From assembly GCA_002359025.1 (NCBI GenBank), contig DEPZ01000021.1, positions 213-20,297 of the forward strand: a stretch of DNA of 20,085 nt, in the 5' to 3' direction. This document shows positions 1 through 7,885 of this stretch, piece after piece. Within the stretch, counting starts at the first letter, position 1, and each line of letters begins with the position of its first letter. Below the pieces are notes generated by a model. It ran no database searches. It saw only the letters and a program-made list of their open reading frames with translations, and had not been told where the DNA came from. A program made the translations under genes and the position numbers. The stretch is from Erysipelotrichaceae bacterium UBA3379 (GTDB lineage Bacteria > Bacillota_I > Bacilli_A > Erysipelotrichales > Coprobacillaceae).

Positions 1-1760
1 AATTGTTCTGCATTCATTTCTCCTAGCCCTTTATAACGTTGTATTGTATACTTCGCATTAGGACCTAATTCATTCTTTAATCTATCTAATTGAGCATCAT
101 CATATAAATAATGTTCTTCTTTACCATGTTTTAATAAATATAAAGGAGGTTGTGCTGCATACACAAATCCTTGTTCTATTAATGGTTTTAAGAAACGATA
201 TAAGAATGTCAACATTAATATACGAATATGACCACCATCAACATCGGCATCTGTCATAATAACAATCTTATGATAACGTAACTTACTTAAATCAAAATCA
301 TCACCAATACCAGTACCAAATGCAGTAATCATAGAACGTATTTCAGCATTAGATAAGATCTTATCTAATCTAGCTTTTTCAACATTCAAAATCTTACCTC
401 TTAAAGGAAGAATAGCTTGTGTTCTTCTATCTCTTCCCATTTTTGCACTACCACCGGCAGAATCCCCTTCGACTATGAAAACTTCACATTCTGATGGATC
501 TTTAGATGAACAATCTGCCAATTTACCTGGTAATGATGTAGAATCTAAAGCTGTCTTTCTTCTTGTCATTTCTCTAGCACGTTTAGCTGCCATTCTGGCA
601 CGACTTGCAACAATAGCTTTATTAACAATAATAGAAGCAGTATTAGGATTTTCTAATAAAAACTTATCTAAAGCTTCAGAAATAATATTACTTGCTATTT
701 TTCTAACTTCAGCATTTCCTAACTTTGTCTTTGTTTGCCCTTCATATTGAGGATCTGGATGTTTAACAGAAATAATTGCTGTTAAACCTTCACGACAATC
801 ATCTCCACTTAAAGATTCTTCATCTTTCTTTAAAAATCCTTTATTTTTCGCATAATTATTAATAACTCTTGTTAATGCTAATCTAAACCCTTCTTCATGA
901 GTTCCACCTTCATGAGTATTAATATTATTACAGAAAGAATAGATATTTGGTTGATATCCATCATTATATTGCATACCAACTTCAACTTTAATTTCATCAA
1001 TTTCATCTTCTACATAAATAATATCATCATGAATAGCTGTCTTATTTTTATTTAAATAAGATACATATTCTTTAATACCACCTTCATAATGATAAATATT
1101 TTCTTTAGATGGCTCTATACGCTTATCTTCTAAAATAAGTTTTAGTCCTTTATTTAAAAAGGCTAATTCTCTTATCCTTTGATTCAATGTTTCAAAATCA
1201 TAAACAGTTGTTTCTTCGAAAATCAATGGATCAGCTTTAAATACAACAGTTGTTCCAGTATCATCACAATCCCCAATAATTTTAAGATCATCAACTGGAT
1301 TACCACCTTTTTCAAATCTTTGATAGTAAACATGACCATCTCTATGAACATAAACCTCTAACCATTCACTTAATGCATTAACAACACTGGCACCTACACC
1401 ATGAAGTCCTCCAGATACCTTATATCCGCCTCCACCAAACTTACCACCAGCATGTAGTACAGTTAAGATTGTTTCTACTGTACTTTTTCCAGTTTTTGCA
1501 TGTATACCTGTAGGCATTCCACGTCCATTATCAATGACTTTGACAACATTATCTTTTTCTAAGACAACTCTAATTTCAGTACAATATCCAGCTAATGCTT
1601 CATCTATTGCGTTATCTACGATTTCCCATACAAGATGGTGTAATCCTCTTGAAGAAGTACTACCTATATACATACCAGGTCTTTTTCTAACAGCCTCTAA
1701 ACCTTCCAATACTTGAATATCAGATTCATCATAGCTATGTGTGACTTTACTTTCTTCCAT
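1..1760 (-). CDS. gyrB: DNA gyrase subunit B (3' end outside window)
   Basis: This is the ATPase subunit of DNA gyrase, which with GyrA introduces negative supercoils ahead of replication forks. The reverse-strand frame from the ATG at 1758-1760 stays open to the window edge, giving about 586 residues. It ends in the GLGEMNAEQ motif, so roughly the last 50 residues of a usual ~640-residue GyrB are missing. Visible landmarks are RPGMYIG near residue 28, the ATP/Mg-binding EIVDNAIDE near 46-54, the TOPRIM motif EGDSAGG near 430 and DADVDGGHI near 503. A GGAG lies 6 nt upstream of the start. The start overlaps the recF stop by 14 bp, so gyrB is probably translated from the yaaA-recF-gyrB message. 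Identification is very secure. Confidence 0.98.
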   Translation of the reverse strand, partial: MEESKVTHSYDESDIQVLEGLEAVRKRPGMYIGSTSSRGLHHLVWEIVDNAIDEALAGYCTEIRVVLEKDNVVKVIDNGRGMPTGIHAKTGKSTVETILTVLHAGGKFGGGGYKVSGGLHGVGASVVNALSEWLEVYVHRDGHVYYQRFEKGGNPVDDLKIIGDCDDTGTTVVFKADPLIFEETTVYDFETLNQRIRELAFLNKGLKLILEDKRIEPSKENIYHYEGGIKEYVSYLNKNKTAIHDDIIYVEDEIDEIKVEVGMQYNDGYQPNIYSFCNNINTHEGGTHEEGFRLALTRVINNYAKNKGFLKKDEESLSGDDCREGLTAIISVKHPDPQYEGQTKTKLGNAEVRKIASNIISEALDKFLLENPNTASIIVNKAIVASRARMAAKRAREMTRRKTALDSTSLPGKLADCSSKDPSECEVFIVEGDSAGGSAKMGRDRRTQAILPLRGKILNVEKARLDKILSNAEIRSMITAFGTGIGDDFDLSKLRYHKIVIMTDADVDGGHIRILMLTFLYRFLKPLIEQGFVYAAQPPLYLLKHGKEEHYLYDDAQLDRLKNELGPNAKYTIQRYKGLGEMNAEQ

Positions 1761-2856
1761 GATTTTCTCCTTTCACTTGTCCATTTTCTATATATATACG
1801 CTTAGCATTTTCTATAACTTGATGGTGAATACCATCAACAGAAGTTGATGTTAAAAATGTTTGAACCTTTCCTTGTATAAGATTCAGTAATTTTGTCTTA
1901 CGTATATCATCAAGTTCACTTAATACATCATCTAATAATAAGATTGGATATTCTCCAATCTCTTTTTTTATTAATTCCAATAATCCAATCTTTAAAGATA
2001 AAATAATAGATCTCTGTTGCCCTTGAGAAGCATATAACATCGCATTCTTCTCATTTAAATACATCATCATATCATCTTTATGTATACCTTCACTCGTACT
2101 TCCTTGTTGAATATCTCTTTGATAATTCTTTTGATATCTTTGTAAAATACTTTCATAAGATATCTCTTTATATACTGTTTTATATTCTAAATACAATGTT
2201 TCTTTATGCATAGAAATATAATCATACATAGAAGATGATATTTCATTTAAGAGTTTAATAAATTCAACACGTTTTTTTATAAGATCAACTTGTATTTTAG
2301 CCATTTGTTCAGATAAAACCTCTAGATATTCATCTGCTTTTAAACGTTTTTTATGTAACAATTTTAAATACTTGTTTCTTTCTTTAAGCAACTTATTATA
2401 GTTGCTTAAATTATACATATATATAGGAGATATCTTAGATATTTCTATATCAATTAATCTTCTTCTTAAACGTGGACTTCCCTTTATTAACATTAAATCC
2501 TCAGGTATAAATAAAACAACATTCAAGTAACCAACATAATCACTTGTCTTTTTTATTTCTTTATGATTAATAAAAGCTTTTTTACCTAAAGTCGAAATTA
2601 TAATCTCTAAATCTAAATTCTTATGATTAGATTCAACAAATCCTTGTATCTTAGAAAAATCTTTTGTGAATAAAATCAATTCCTCATTCGTATTCGTCTT
2701 AAAACTCTTAGATAAAGATAACATATATATAGCTTCTAATAAATTTGTTTTCCCTTGAGCATTTTTCCCTACAAAAATATTAATAAAAGGATCAAACTCT
2801 ACAGAACAATCCTCATAATTTCTAAAATTCTTTAAAACAATTTTATTAATCTTCAT
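1747..2856 (-). CDS. recF: DNA replication/repair protein RecF
   Basis: RecF is an SMC-like ATPase that, with RecO and RecR, loads RecA at single-strand gaps and stalled forks. The 369-residue length is normal for the family. The Walker A GKNAQGKT is at residues 30-37, the ABC-type signature QGQQRS near 278-283, and the Walker B ILLLDD near 305-310. The start overlaps the yaaA stop by 11 bp, and its end overlaps the gyrB start by 14 bp. No Shine-Dalgarno is visible in the 20 nt before its ATG, so translation probably depends on coupling to yaaA. That would keep the amount of this low-abundance repair protein low (inference). Confidence 0.98.
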   Translation of the reverse strand: MKINKIVLKNFRNYEDCSVEFDPFINIFVGKNAQGKTNLLEAIYMLSLSKSFKTNTNEELILFTKDFSKIQGFVESNHKNLDLEIIISTLGKKAFINHKEIKKTSDYVGYLNVVLFIPEDLMLIKGSPRLRRRLIDIEISKISPIYMYNLSNYNKLLKERNKYLKLLHKKRLKADEYLEVLSEQMAKIQVDLIKKRVEFIKLLNEISSSMYDYISMHKETLYLEYKTVYKEISYESILQRYQKNYQRDIQQGSTSEGIHKDDMMMYLNEKNAMLYASQGQQRSIILSLKIGLLELIKKEIGEYPILLLDDVLSELDDIRKTKLLNLIQGKVQTFLTSTSVDGIHHQVIENAKRIYIENGQVKGENHGRK

Positions 2857-3061
2857 GTTTAATTAAATAATCAGTTCCGTCAAATGAGATAACATCACCA
2901 TCACGTAATTTTTTACTTCTTCTTGTTTCTACCTCATTATTAACAAGAACCAGTTCATCAAGAATAACCATTTTAGCGATTGCTCCAGAATCCACGGCAT
3001 CAACATACTTTAAAAATTTACCTAATTCAATATAATCAGTATCAATTATAATCTCTTTCAT
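2846..3061 (-). CDS. yaaA: S4-domain RNA-binding protein YaaA (RlbA-like)
   Basis: This is a 71-residue S4-domain protein of the kind encoded between dnaN and recF in most Firmicutes; the family is linked to ribosome/RNA binding but is poorly characterised. The sequence runs MKEIIIDTDYIELGKFLK, then the S4 core with G-x-VxVNxExExRRSKKLRDGD-like spacing near residues 40-62. A longer reading frame begins with an ATG at 3092-3094, but that ATG lies inside the TATAAT -10 box of the likely promoter. The start at 3061 has a GGGTGAT ribosome site just upstream, so I chose it. The gene is first in the yaaA-recF-gyrB transcription unit. Confidence 0.93.
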   Translation of the reverse strand: MKEIIIDTDYIELGKFLKYVDAVDSGAIAKMVILDELVLVNNEVETRRSKKLRDGDVISFDGTDYLIKHED

Positions 3062-3092
3062 TATTATCACCCAATTTCTATTTACTTGTACC

Positions 3093-3121
3093 ATTATAAC
3101 ACATATTATTTAAAAAATACA
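3093..3121 (-). promoter_or_regulatory. Promoter for yaaA-recF-gyrB
   Basis: On the minus strand an extended -10 (TGTTATAAT, hexamer at 3093-3098) sits 17 bp from a weak -35 (TGTATT, 3116-3121). A start about 7 nt beyond the -10 gives a leader of roughly 25 nt before the yaaA ATG. The perfect -10 and TG extension carry the call; the -35 alone would not. Confidence 0.6.
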
Positions 3122-3350
3122 GTTTTTATGGCGTATATTCACTATATATATAAAAACGATAAAATTAATATTTTTGACCAAACGTCGCTTATATGCCAAA
3201 ATTGGACCAAAAAACAGAAATCAACTTTTATATGAAAAAGTTAATATTATAAGAATTGGTTATACAAATTTTATTAAACAATGATGAATATATTTTCATA
3301 TCTTGAATAATATATACAGAGAAACAAGAAAGTAATCAAAAAAATTTACT
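3122..3350. other. AT-rich intergenic stretch, no gene seen
   Basis: This is the spacer between the dnaN terminator and the yaaA promoter. I find no plausible start with a ribosome site on either strand, no DnaA box and no tRNA-like fold. The only structure noticed is a weak 7-bp A/T-rich inverted repeat, AACTTTT (3223-3229) with AAAAGTT (3236-3242), without an adjacent T-run in either direction. Confidence 0.6.
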
Positions 3351-3379
3351 AAAAGAAAAACTGGTATAACACCAGTTTT
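3351..3379 (-). terminator. Rho-independent terminator of dnaN
   Basis: On the minus strand, AAAACTGGT and ACCAGTTTT form a perfect 9-bp stem (arms 3371-3379 and 3357-3365, loop 3366-3370) that runs into TTTTTCTTTT. It overlaps the last bases of the dnaN stop codon. It separates dnaA-dnaN from yaaA-recF-gyrB, which fits yaaA having its own promoter. Confidence 0.85.
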
Positions 3380-4481
3380 AGTATGTTCTTACAGGTAAGA
3401 CTAATTGAATAATATCTTCTTTATCAAAGTCTTTAATAATAAATGGTTTCATTTCACCTGTGAATAAAACTTGAACTTTTTCTCCATTAATACTTTTAAT
3501 AGCATCATTTAAGTATCTAGCACTAAATGAGATGTTTAAAGGTTCCCCTTTATAAAAAGCCTTAGATAAGTTTTCTTCTACAGAACCAATTTCTTGTGAA
3601 TAAGATGAAAGAATAACTTCATCTTCATTCATAGATAATTTGATAATATTTGTTTGTTCATTAGATAAAAGTGAAGCACGATCAATAGAATTTAATAAAC
3701 TTACACTATCAACAGACATAGAATAATCAAAATTTTCAGGAATTAATCGAGTTGTATCAGGATATGTACCATCAATTAATCTTGTTTGAATTAATACATT
3801 ATCAAAAATGAATAATACTTTTCTATCTGAAACATATAAATCAATGAGTTCATCTTTTTCAATAATACGACTGATTTCAATTAAACTCTTTTTAGGAATA
3901 ATAATATTGAAAGAAACATCAGAATCAATAGTTAATATTCTTTTAGCAAGTCTATAACTATCAGTTGCAATACATTCTAGAATATGATTTTTAGCTTTGA
4001 AGTTAACCCCAGTTAAAACAGGTCTTGTTTCTTTTTCGCTTGTAGCAAATGATGTTTGTTCTATTGCTTCTTTTAAGTCAGTAGATTTCATTTGTAAGTT
4101 GATACCTGTTTTATTTAAATCAATACGTGGATAATCAGTATAAGATGTTCCGTTTAAATCAAATTTAGAATTTGCTCCATCAATTCTTGTAAGTGTTCCA
4201 TCTACAATATAAATGTGAACAAATTCAGAATCAATTTTCTTAATAATTTCTAAAATATATTTTGATGATAAAACAACAGATCCTTTTTCAATAATTTCTA
4301 TATTTTCAGTAATACTTGTTTGAATTGTTATGTCGCTATCACTACCAGTTAATACTAATTTATCATCTAGTAATTCAAATTTAATACCTGTTAATACTGG
4401 TAAAGGACTTTTTATAGATACAGCTCTTGAAACTTTAGATAAAGCATTTAATAATTCTACTCTTTTTATTTTAAAATTCAT
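3378..4481 (-). CDS. dnaN: DNA polymerase III sliding clamp (beta subunit)
   Basis: This is the ring-shaped processivity clamp that tethers the replicative polymerase to DNA. The 367-residue length, three-domain layout and start MNFKIKRVELLNALSKVSR are typical, with the SPLPVLTG segment near residue 27 and a C-terminal PVRTY ending like the family's LPxR-x-Y tail. Two ATGs are adjacent (4484 and 4481). The AGGAG lies 4 nt before the first and 7 nt before the second, so I prefer 4481. It lies downstream of dnaA with a DnaA-box-containing spacer between, and ends in a strong terminator. Confidence 0.97.
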   Translation of the reverse strand: MNFKIKRVELLNALSKVSRAVSIKSPLPVLTGIKFELLDDKLVLTGSDSDITIQTSITENIEIIEKGSVVLSSKYILEIIKKIDSEFVHIYIVDGTLTRIDGANSKFDLNGTSYTDYPRIDLNKTGINLQMKSTDLKEAIEQTSFATSEKETRPVLTGVNFKAKNHILECIATDSYRLAKRILTIDSDVSFNIIIPKKSLIEISRIIEKDELIDLYVSDRKVLFIFDNVLIQTRLIDGTYPDTTRLIPENFDYSMSVDSVSLLNSIDRASLLSNEQTNIIKLSMNEDEVILSSYSQEIGSVEENLSKAFYKGEPLNISFSARYLNDAIKSINGEKVQVLFTGEMKPFIIKDFDKEDIIQLVLPVRTY

Positions 4482-4513
4482 CATCTTTCTCCTTTTTTAT
4501 ATATTTTATTTAA

Positions 4514-4543
4514 ATTATATAATAGTAATAATATTGTGCATAA
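4514..4543 (-). promoter_or_regulatory. Possible dnaN promoter overlapped by a DnaA box
   Basis: On the minus strand a perfect TATAAT (4514-4519) is 17 bp from a poor -35 (TATGCA, 4537-4542). That -35 falls inside the DnaA box TTATGCACA (4535-4543). If used, it would give dnaN a promoter independent of dnaA with a roughly 25-nt leader, and DnaA could repress it. The -35 matches at only 3 of 6 positions and the region is very AT-rich, so this is tentative. Confidence 0.4.
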
Positions 4544-4638
4544 TATGAATAACTTACTAAAATTATATAAATATGTTGATAGAACCAACAGAATTTGAAA
4601 ATAATTATTGTGAATAACTTGTGGATAATTGTGAATAA
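4535..4638 (-). other. Second DnaA-box cluster in the dnaA-dnaN spacer (incC-like)
   Basis: Four boxes are seen, all reading TTATNCACA on the minus strand: TTATGCACA (4535-4543), TTATTCACA (4609-4617), the perfect consensus TTATCCACA (4620-4628) and TTATTCACA (4630-4638). The last three are nearly head-to-tail, next to about 65 bp of nearly pure A/T sequence (4544-4608). In B. subtilis the unwinding element lies in the equivalent spacer, so this is the likely basal unwinding region (inference). I could not assign DnaA-trio triplets with confidence. Confidence 0.8.
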
Positions 4639-4641
4639 CTT

Positions 4642-5973
4642 TTACACAAGTTTCTTTTTTATGTCATCTATTGCTTGTCTATAGTTCATATCTTTTTCTA
4701 GTTTCTTTTGAACTTTATCACAAGCTTTCATGACTGTAGAATGATCTCTTCCTCCAAATTCGTGTCCGATTTGAATGAAGGAAATATCTTTGATTAATTC
4801 TCTTACAAGATACATAGCGATATGTCTTGCGACAATAATATTAGATGTCCTTGATTTAGAATTGATTTGTGTGACTGTTAAATTATAGTAGTCTGCTACA
4901 CATTTTTTGATATTGGCAACAGTAAGTTCTTTTTTTGTTGTTGGTTCTGAATATGTGTCGCTAAATGCTTCTAATGCAAATTCTAAATCTATATAATCCA
5001 TTTTTTTACCGCATATTAGCTTATAAAATAATAATCTTTTTAGACTTCCTTCTAGTTCTCTCACGTCATTATTAAAATGAGTTGCGATAAAATCGAGAAC
5101 TTCTTCAGTGATAGGATAGTCTACATTTTCTATTTCTAATTTTTTTCTTAAGATTGCTTTTGAAGTTTCGAATTCAGGTGTATCAATACTGACTGTAAGA
5201 CCGGAAGCAAAGCGGCTTACTAATCGGCTTTCCATTCCTTTTAAATCTCTAGGTGGTTTGTCACTGGTAATGACGATTTGTTTTTTATTACTGATTAAAC
5301 TGTTAAAAATATTGAAAAATATTTCACTTGATGATTCTTTTGTGGCCATGAATTGAATATCATCTATTAATAAGACATCTATATGTCTATATTTATAGTT
5401 AAATTCATCAATTGTATGATCTGCTAATGATTTTATATATTCATTAACGAAATTCTCACTTGTTGTAAAAAGAACTCTAGCAAATTGATTTTGCTTTTTT
5501 ACATAGTTTCCAATAGCATTCAACAAGTGTGTTTTTCCTAGTCCTGAATTACTGTGAATAAATAAAGGACTGTAAGAAGTACCAGGTTTCATTGCTACTG
5601 CAAGAGATGCATTTTGTGCAATTCTATTACTATTTCCTACAACAAAGTTTTCAAAAGTAAGATCATGGTTGAGATTATCATCAAATGTGAGTAAATCATC
5701 TTTTAATTGTACTGCTTCTTGATATTCATTTTCTGTGACTATGTGTAAGTGATAATGCCCTTGTGTTACGGTATTGTACATTTCTTGTAACTTATCTGCA
5801 TAAGGAAGAACTGCATCTAAACTCCATTGAGTATCGGCAGTAATTGTGACATCACCATCTACAATATCTTGTATTTGCAAAGTTGCAAAAAATGAGTCAA
5901 AAATAATTTTATCTTCACACTGATCTTTGAACAAATTGAGAGTTTTTTGCCAATCATTATTAAGATTATTCAC
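4642..5973 (-). CDS. dnaA: Chromosomal replication initiator DnaA
   Basis: DnaA is the AAA+ initiator that binds DnaA boxes, melts the origin and loads the helicase. I read 443 residues from a GTG at 5971-5973, preceded by AGGTGA at good spacing. The frame extends to a TTG at 5991, but that has no ribosome site and coincides with the expected transcription start. The N-terminal domain covers about residues 1-75, and the ATPase has Walker A GLGKTH at 144-149 and Walker B LLIDD at 201-205. The C-terminal DnaA-box-binding signature GGRDHSTVMKA starts at 407. DnaA boxes flank the gene on both sides, and it is probably autoregulated through the box in its promoter. Confidence 0.98.
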   Translation of the reverse strand: MNNLNNDWQKTLNLFKDQCEDKIIFDSFFATLQIQDIVDGDVTITADTQWSLDAVLPYADKLQEMYNTVTQGHYHLHIVTENEYQEAVQLKDDLLTFDDNLNHDLTFENFVVGNSNRIAQNASLAVAMKPGTSYSPLFIHSNSGLGKTHLLNAIGNYVKKQNQFARVLFTTSENFVNEYIKSLADHTIDEFNYKYRHIDVLLIDDIQFMATKESSSEIFFNIFNSLISNKKQIVITSDKPPRDLKGMESRLVSRFASGLTVSIDTPEFETSKAILRKKLEIENVDYPITEEVLDFIATHFNNDVRELEGSLKRLLFYKLICGKKMDYIDLEFALEAFSDTYSEPTTKKELTVANIKKCVADYYNLTVTQINSKSRTSNIIVARHIAMYLVRELIKDISFIQIGHEFGGRDHSTVMKACDKVQKKLEKDMNYRQAIDDIKKKLV

Positions 5974-5991
5974 ATTTTCACCTACTTCCAA

Positions 5992-6360
5992 ATCTATTAT
6001 AGATGAAATTGTGAATAAAATGAAGAAAATATTTTTAATTCACAACTTATTCACATAGTTATGCACATCAAAAAGTGTTGAAATAGGGATATTTTTTTGA
6101 TTATACACATATTTTATAAAAGTTGCACTGTGAATAACTATTTACGCACTGTGCATAAGTGTGAATAAGTTTTATGAATTTGCTTTATTCACAAGTTATG
6201 CAAAAAGTTATTCACATTGAACATGTAAGTATATCAATGGTTTTGAATAAGTTATTCACAATTGTGCATAACTTTTAAAACATTGTGAATAACTTGTGAA
6301 GAAGATGTGTACATTGTGCATAAAGATATGAAAATAATAGAAAATTGTGCGTAATATTCA
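5992..6360. other. Replication origin, main DnaA-box cluster (oriC)
   Basis: Thirteen 9-mers matching TTATNCACA lie between dnaA and rpmH. TTATTCACA occurs on the plus strand at 6047, 6185, 6208 and 6252, and on the minus strand at 6010, 6129, 6160 and 6284. TTATGCACA occurs at 6059 (plus) and at 6150, 6263 and 6315 (minus). TTATACACA is at 6101. A weaker copy (TTACGCACA) is at 6346-6354. Gene orientation diverges from here on both sides. The cluster and the dnaA-dnaN cluster together match the bipartite Firmicute origin. Confidence 0.93.
5996..6024 (-). promoter_or_regulatory. dnaA promoter with DnaA box in the spacer
   Basis: On the minus strand TATAAT (5996-6001) is 17 bp from TTCATT (6019-6024). 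The DnaA box TTATTCACA (6010-6018) fills half of the spacer. Bound DnaA would block RNA polymerase directly, which fits the autorepression known for DnaA in other bacteria. The predicted transcript starts near 5989, which supports the GTG at 5973 as the start codon. Confidence 0.65.
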
Positions 6361-6392
6361 TAAGATTTTTGTGTTTAAAATCTTAGTTTTTT
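6361..6392 (+). terminator. A/T-rich hairpin with T-run between oriC and the rpmH promoter
   Basis: TAAGATTTT (6361-6369) and AAAATCTTA (6377-6385) form a perfect 9-bp inverted repeat with a 7-nt loop, followed by GTTTTTT. It has the form of a weak intrinsic terminator and would shield either rpmH or the origin from stray transcription. The stem has only one G-C pair, so activity is uncertain. Confidence 0.45.
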
Positions 6393-6403
6393 CATTATTT
6401 TCA

Positions 6404-6432
6404 TTGACTTATAGGGGTAAAACAAATATAAT
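6404..6432 (+). promoter_or_regulatory. Promoter of rpmH
   Basis: TTGACT (6404-6409), a 17-bp spacer and a perfect TATAAT (6427-6432) make a near-consensus vegetative promoter. Transcription should start near 6439, giving a roughly 50-nt leader before the rpmH ATG. This is the strongest promoter in the window by sequence, as expected for a ribosomal protein gene. Confidence 0.85.
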
Positions 6433-6487
6433 AATGGGGCATATGTTACTGTGTATAAAAAATTATTGTATTTTGGAGGTGTAAATT

Positions 6488-6622
6488 ATGAAAAGAACAT
6501 ATCAACCAAATAAAAGAAAAAGATCAAAAACTCATGGTTTTAGAGCGAGAATGGCAACAGTAGGCGGAAGAAAAGTACTTGCTCGTCGCCGTAAAAGAGG
6601 AAGAAAAGTTTTATCTGCCTAA
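6488..6622 (+). CDS. rpmH: Large-subunit ribosomal protein bL34
   Basis: This is the small basic 50S protein L34. The 44 residues start MKRTYQPNKRKRSKTHGFR and end with an Arg/Lys-rich tail (LARRRKRGRKVLSA), which is essentially the family consensus along its full length. A GGAGGTG ribosome site lies 7-8 nt upstream. It is first in the rpmH-rnpA-yidC-jag order, next to the origin as in nearly all Firmicutes. Confidence 0.98.
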   Translation: MKRTYQPNKRKRSKTHGFRARMATVGGRKVLARRRKRGRKVLSA

Positions 6623-6631
6623 AAATAAATT

Positions 6632-6661
6632 CCACTTTAACTTTTTAAGGTGGTTTTTTTT
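6632..6661 (+). terminator. Intrinsic terminator/attenuator between rpmH and rnpA
   Basis: CCACTTTAA (6632-6640) and TTAAGGTGG (6645-6653) form a 9-bp stem with one G-U pair and a CTTT loop, followed by eight Ts. It ends only 10 nt before the rnpA start, and no clear promoter lies between. rnpA and the genes beyond it therefore probably depend on read-through, giving much more L34 than RNase P protein. Confidence 0.85.
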
Positions 6662-6671
6662 CTAAGTAAAT

Positions 6672-7007
6672 ATGAAAAAAGAGTTTAGAGTTAAAAAAAA
6701 TGAAGACTTTCAGAGAATAATTAAGGATAAAAAGTCAGTCGCAAATAAAAAATTTGTTGTTTATTATAAACCAAATGATACTCATTTAAGAGTTGGAATC
6801 TCTGTAAGTAAGAAGTTAGGTCACGCTGTTGTTCGAAATAAGATAAAAAGACAAGTAAGAATGATGGTTCACGAAGTTTTTGATAAAAATGAAAAAATGG
6901 ATTATATTGTTATAGTGAGAAATCAATTTTTAATGAATTCATATCATGATAATATTAAAGATTTAAAGTATCTCTGTAATAAAATTAAAAAAAGGATGGA
7001 AAATTAA
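6672..7007 (+). CDS. rnpA: Ribonuclease P protein component
   Basis: This is the protein subunit of RNase P, which helps the catalytic RNA remove 5' leaders from pre-tRNAs. The 111-residue length is usual. The family's conserved RNR-type motif is present as VRNKIKRQVR (residues 54-63), within the LGHAVVRNK context. No Shine-Dalgarno lies at normal spacing: the nearest AAGGTGG is 18 nt upstream and locked in the terminator's 3' arm. The stop codon abuts the yidC start. Confidence 0.97.
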   Translation: MKKEFRVKKNEDFQRIIKDKKSVANKKFVVYYKPNDTHLRVGISVSKKLGHAVVRNKIKRQVRMMVHEVFDKNEKMDYIVIVRNQFLMNSYHDNIKDLKYLCNKIKKRMEN

Positions 7008-7871
7008 ATGTATTTAGATCAACGTACAAAGAAGTTTTTAAAAGTCTTTGCATTAGTTGCGTTTGTCTTTGTGTTAGTTGGATGTACTGCTAACCTAGAT
7101 CAAAATGGAAAATTAATTGCAGAGCGTGCTATTAATGCAGATACTCCTTGGAGTTTAGATGCTGGTTTCTTTGATTTTATTTTAACATTCCCAATTGCAA
7201 AAGGTATTATCTTTTTAAGTGATATTTTAGGAAATGTCGCTTGGGGTGTTGTAGGTATGACTATCTTTATTAATATTTTAATCTTACCTATTATGATTAA
7301 ATCAACTATGGCTACTCAAAAGATGCAATTATTACAACCAGAAATGGAAAAAATCCAACGTAAATACGCTGGAAGAAAAGATCAAGCATCTCAAATGCGT
7401 CAATCAGCTGAAATTCAAGCTTTATATAAAAAGCATAATATAAGCATGTTTAGTTCTTTTGCAACTTTCTTAACATTACCAATCATGATTGCAATGTGGC
7501 AAGCTGTACAAAGAATTGAATTCTTATATACATCTACTTTATTTGGATTACAATTAGGTGCAACACCAATGCAAATGATTACTAAAGGACATTGGGAATA
7601 TGTTGTCATTGTTGCAATTGTAGGTATATCTCAATATCTAGCAATTGAAATCAACAATATTATGTTGAAAAGAAATCCACGTTATAAAGTATCAAAACAA
7701 CAACAATCTATGAAAACAATGAATATTGTTATGACAGTTATGATCGTATGGTTTGCATTATCAATGCCAACTGCTATGTCATTGTATTGGATTACTACAA
7801 GTGTAGTTACTATTGCTAGAACTGTTTATATTCAATTGTATCATATTGAAAAGAAACATGAAAAAATTTAA
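7008..7871 (+). CDS. yidC: Membrane protein insertase YidC (Oxa1/SpoIIIJ type, lipoprotein)
   Basis: This insertase places proteins in the cytoplasmic membrane with or without SecYEG. The 287 residues begin with a lipoprotein signal peptide: positive residues, a hydrophobic run, and lipobox LVGC with Cys26. This is the Gram-positive form lacking the large periplasmic domain. Hydrophobic segments follow at about residues 55-85, 145-165, 195-215 and 240-270, with the long charged cytoplasmic loop after the first (residues ~100-140). It starts immediately after the rnpA stop, with AGGATGG inside the rnpA 3' end as ribosome site. Confidence 0.97.
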   Translation: MYLDQRTKKFLKVFALVAFVFVLVGCTANLDQNGKLIAERAINADTPWSLDAGFFDFILTFPIAKGIIFLSDILGNVAWGVVGMTIFINILILPIMIKSTMATQKMQLLQPEMEKIQRKYAGRKDQASQMRQSAEIQALYKKHNISMFSSFATFLTLPIMIAMWQAVQRIEFLYTSTLFGLQLGATPMQMITKGHWEYVVIVAIVGISQYLAIEINNIMLKRNPRYKVSKQQQSMKTMNIVMTVMIVWFALSMPTAMSLYWITTSVVTIARTVYIQLYHIEKKHEKI

Positions 7872-7885
7872 GGACGGGCAAAATT

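Noticed and set aside
475..1716. Plus-strand open frames inside the gyrB region
   Set aside because: They are antisense to a fully recognisable GyrB and have no ribosome sites or recognisable domains.
2846..3094. 82-residue form of YaaA starting at 3094
   Set aside because: That ATG lies within the TATAAT promoter box and has no ribosome site; the start at 3061 has both.
4544..4608. DnaA-trio elements next to the dnaA-dnaN box cluster
   Set aside because: The region is almost all A/T, so triplets matching the loose trio pattern occur by chance; no convincing run in phase with a box.
4642..5991. 449-residue DnaA from a TTG at 5991
   Set aside because: No ribosome site, and the predicted transcript starts at about the same base; GTG 5973 has AGGTGA upstream.
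5992..6360. CRISPR-like array of short repeats
   Set aside because: The repeated units are 9-bp DnaA boxes in both orientations with irregular spacing, beside dnaA; no long repeats or spacers.
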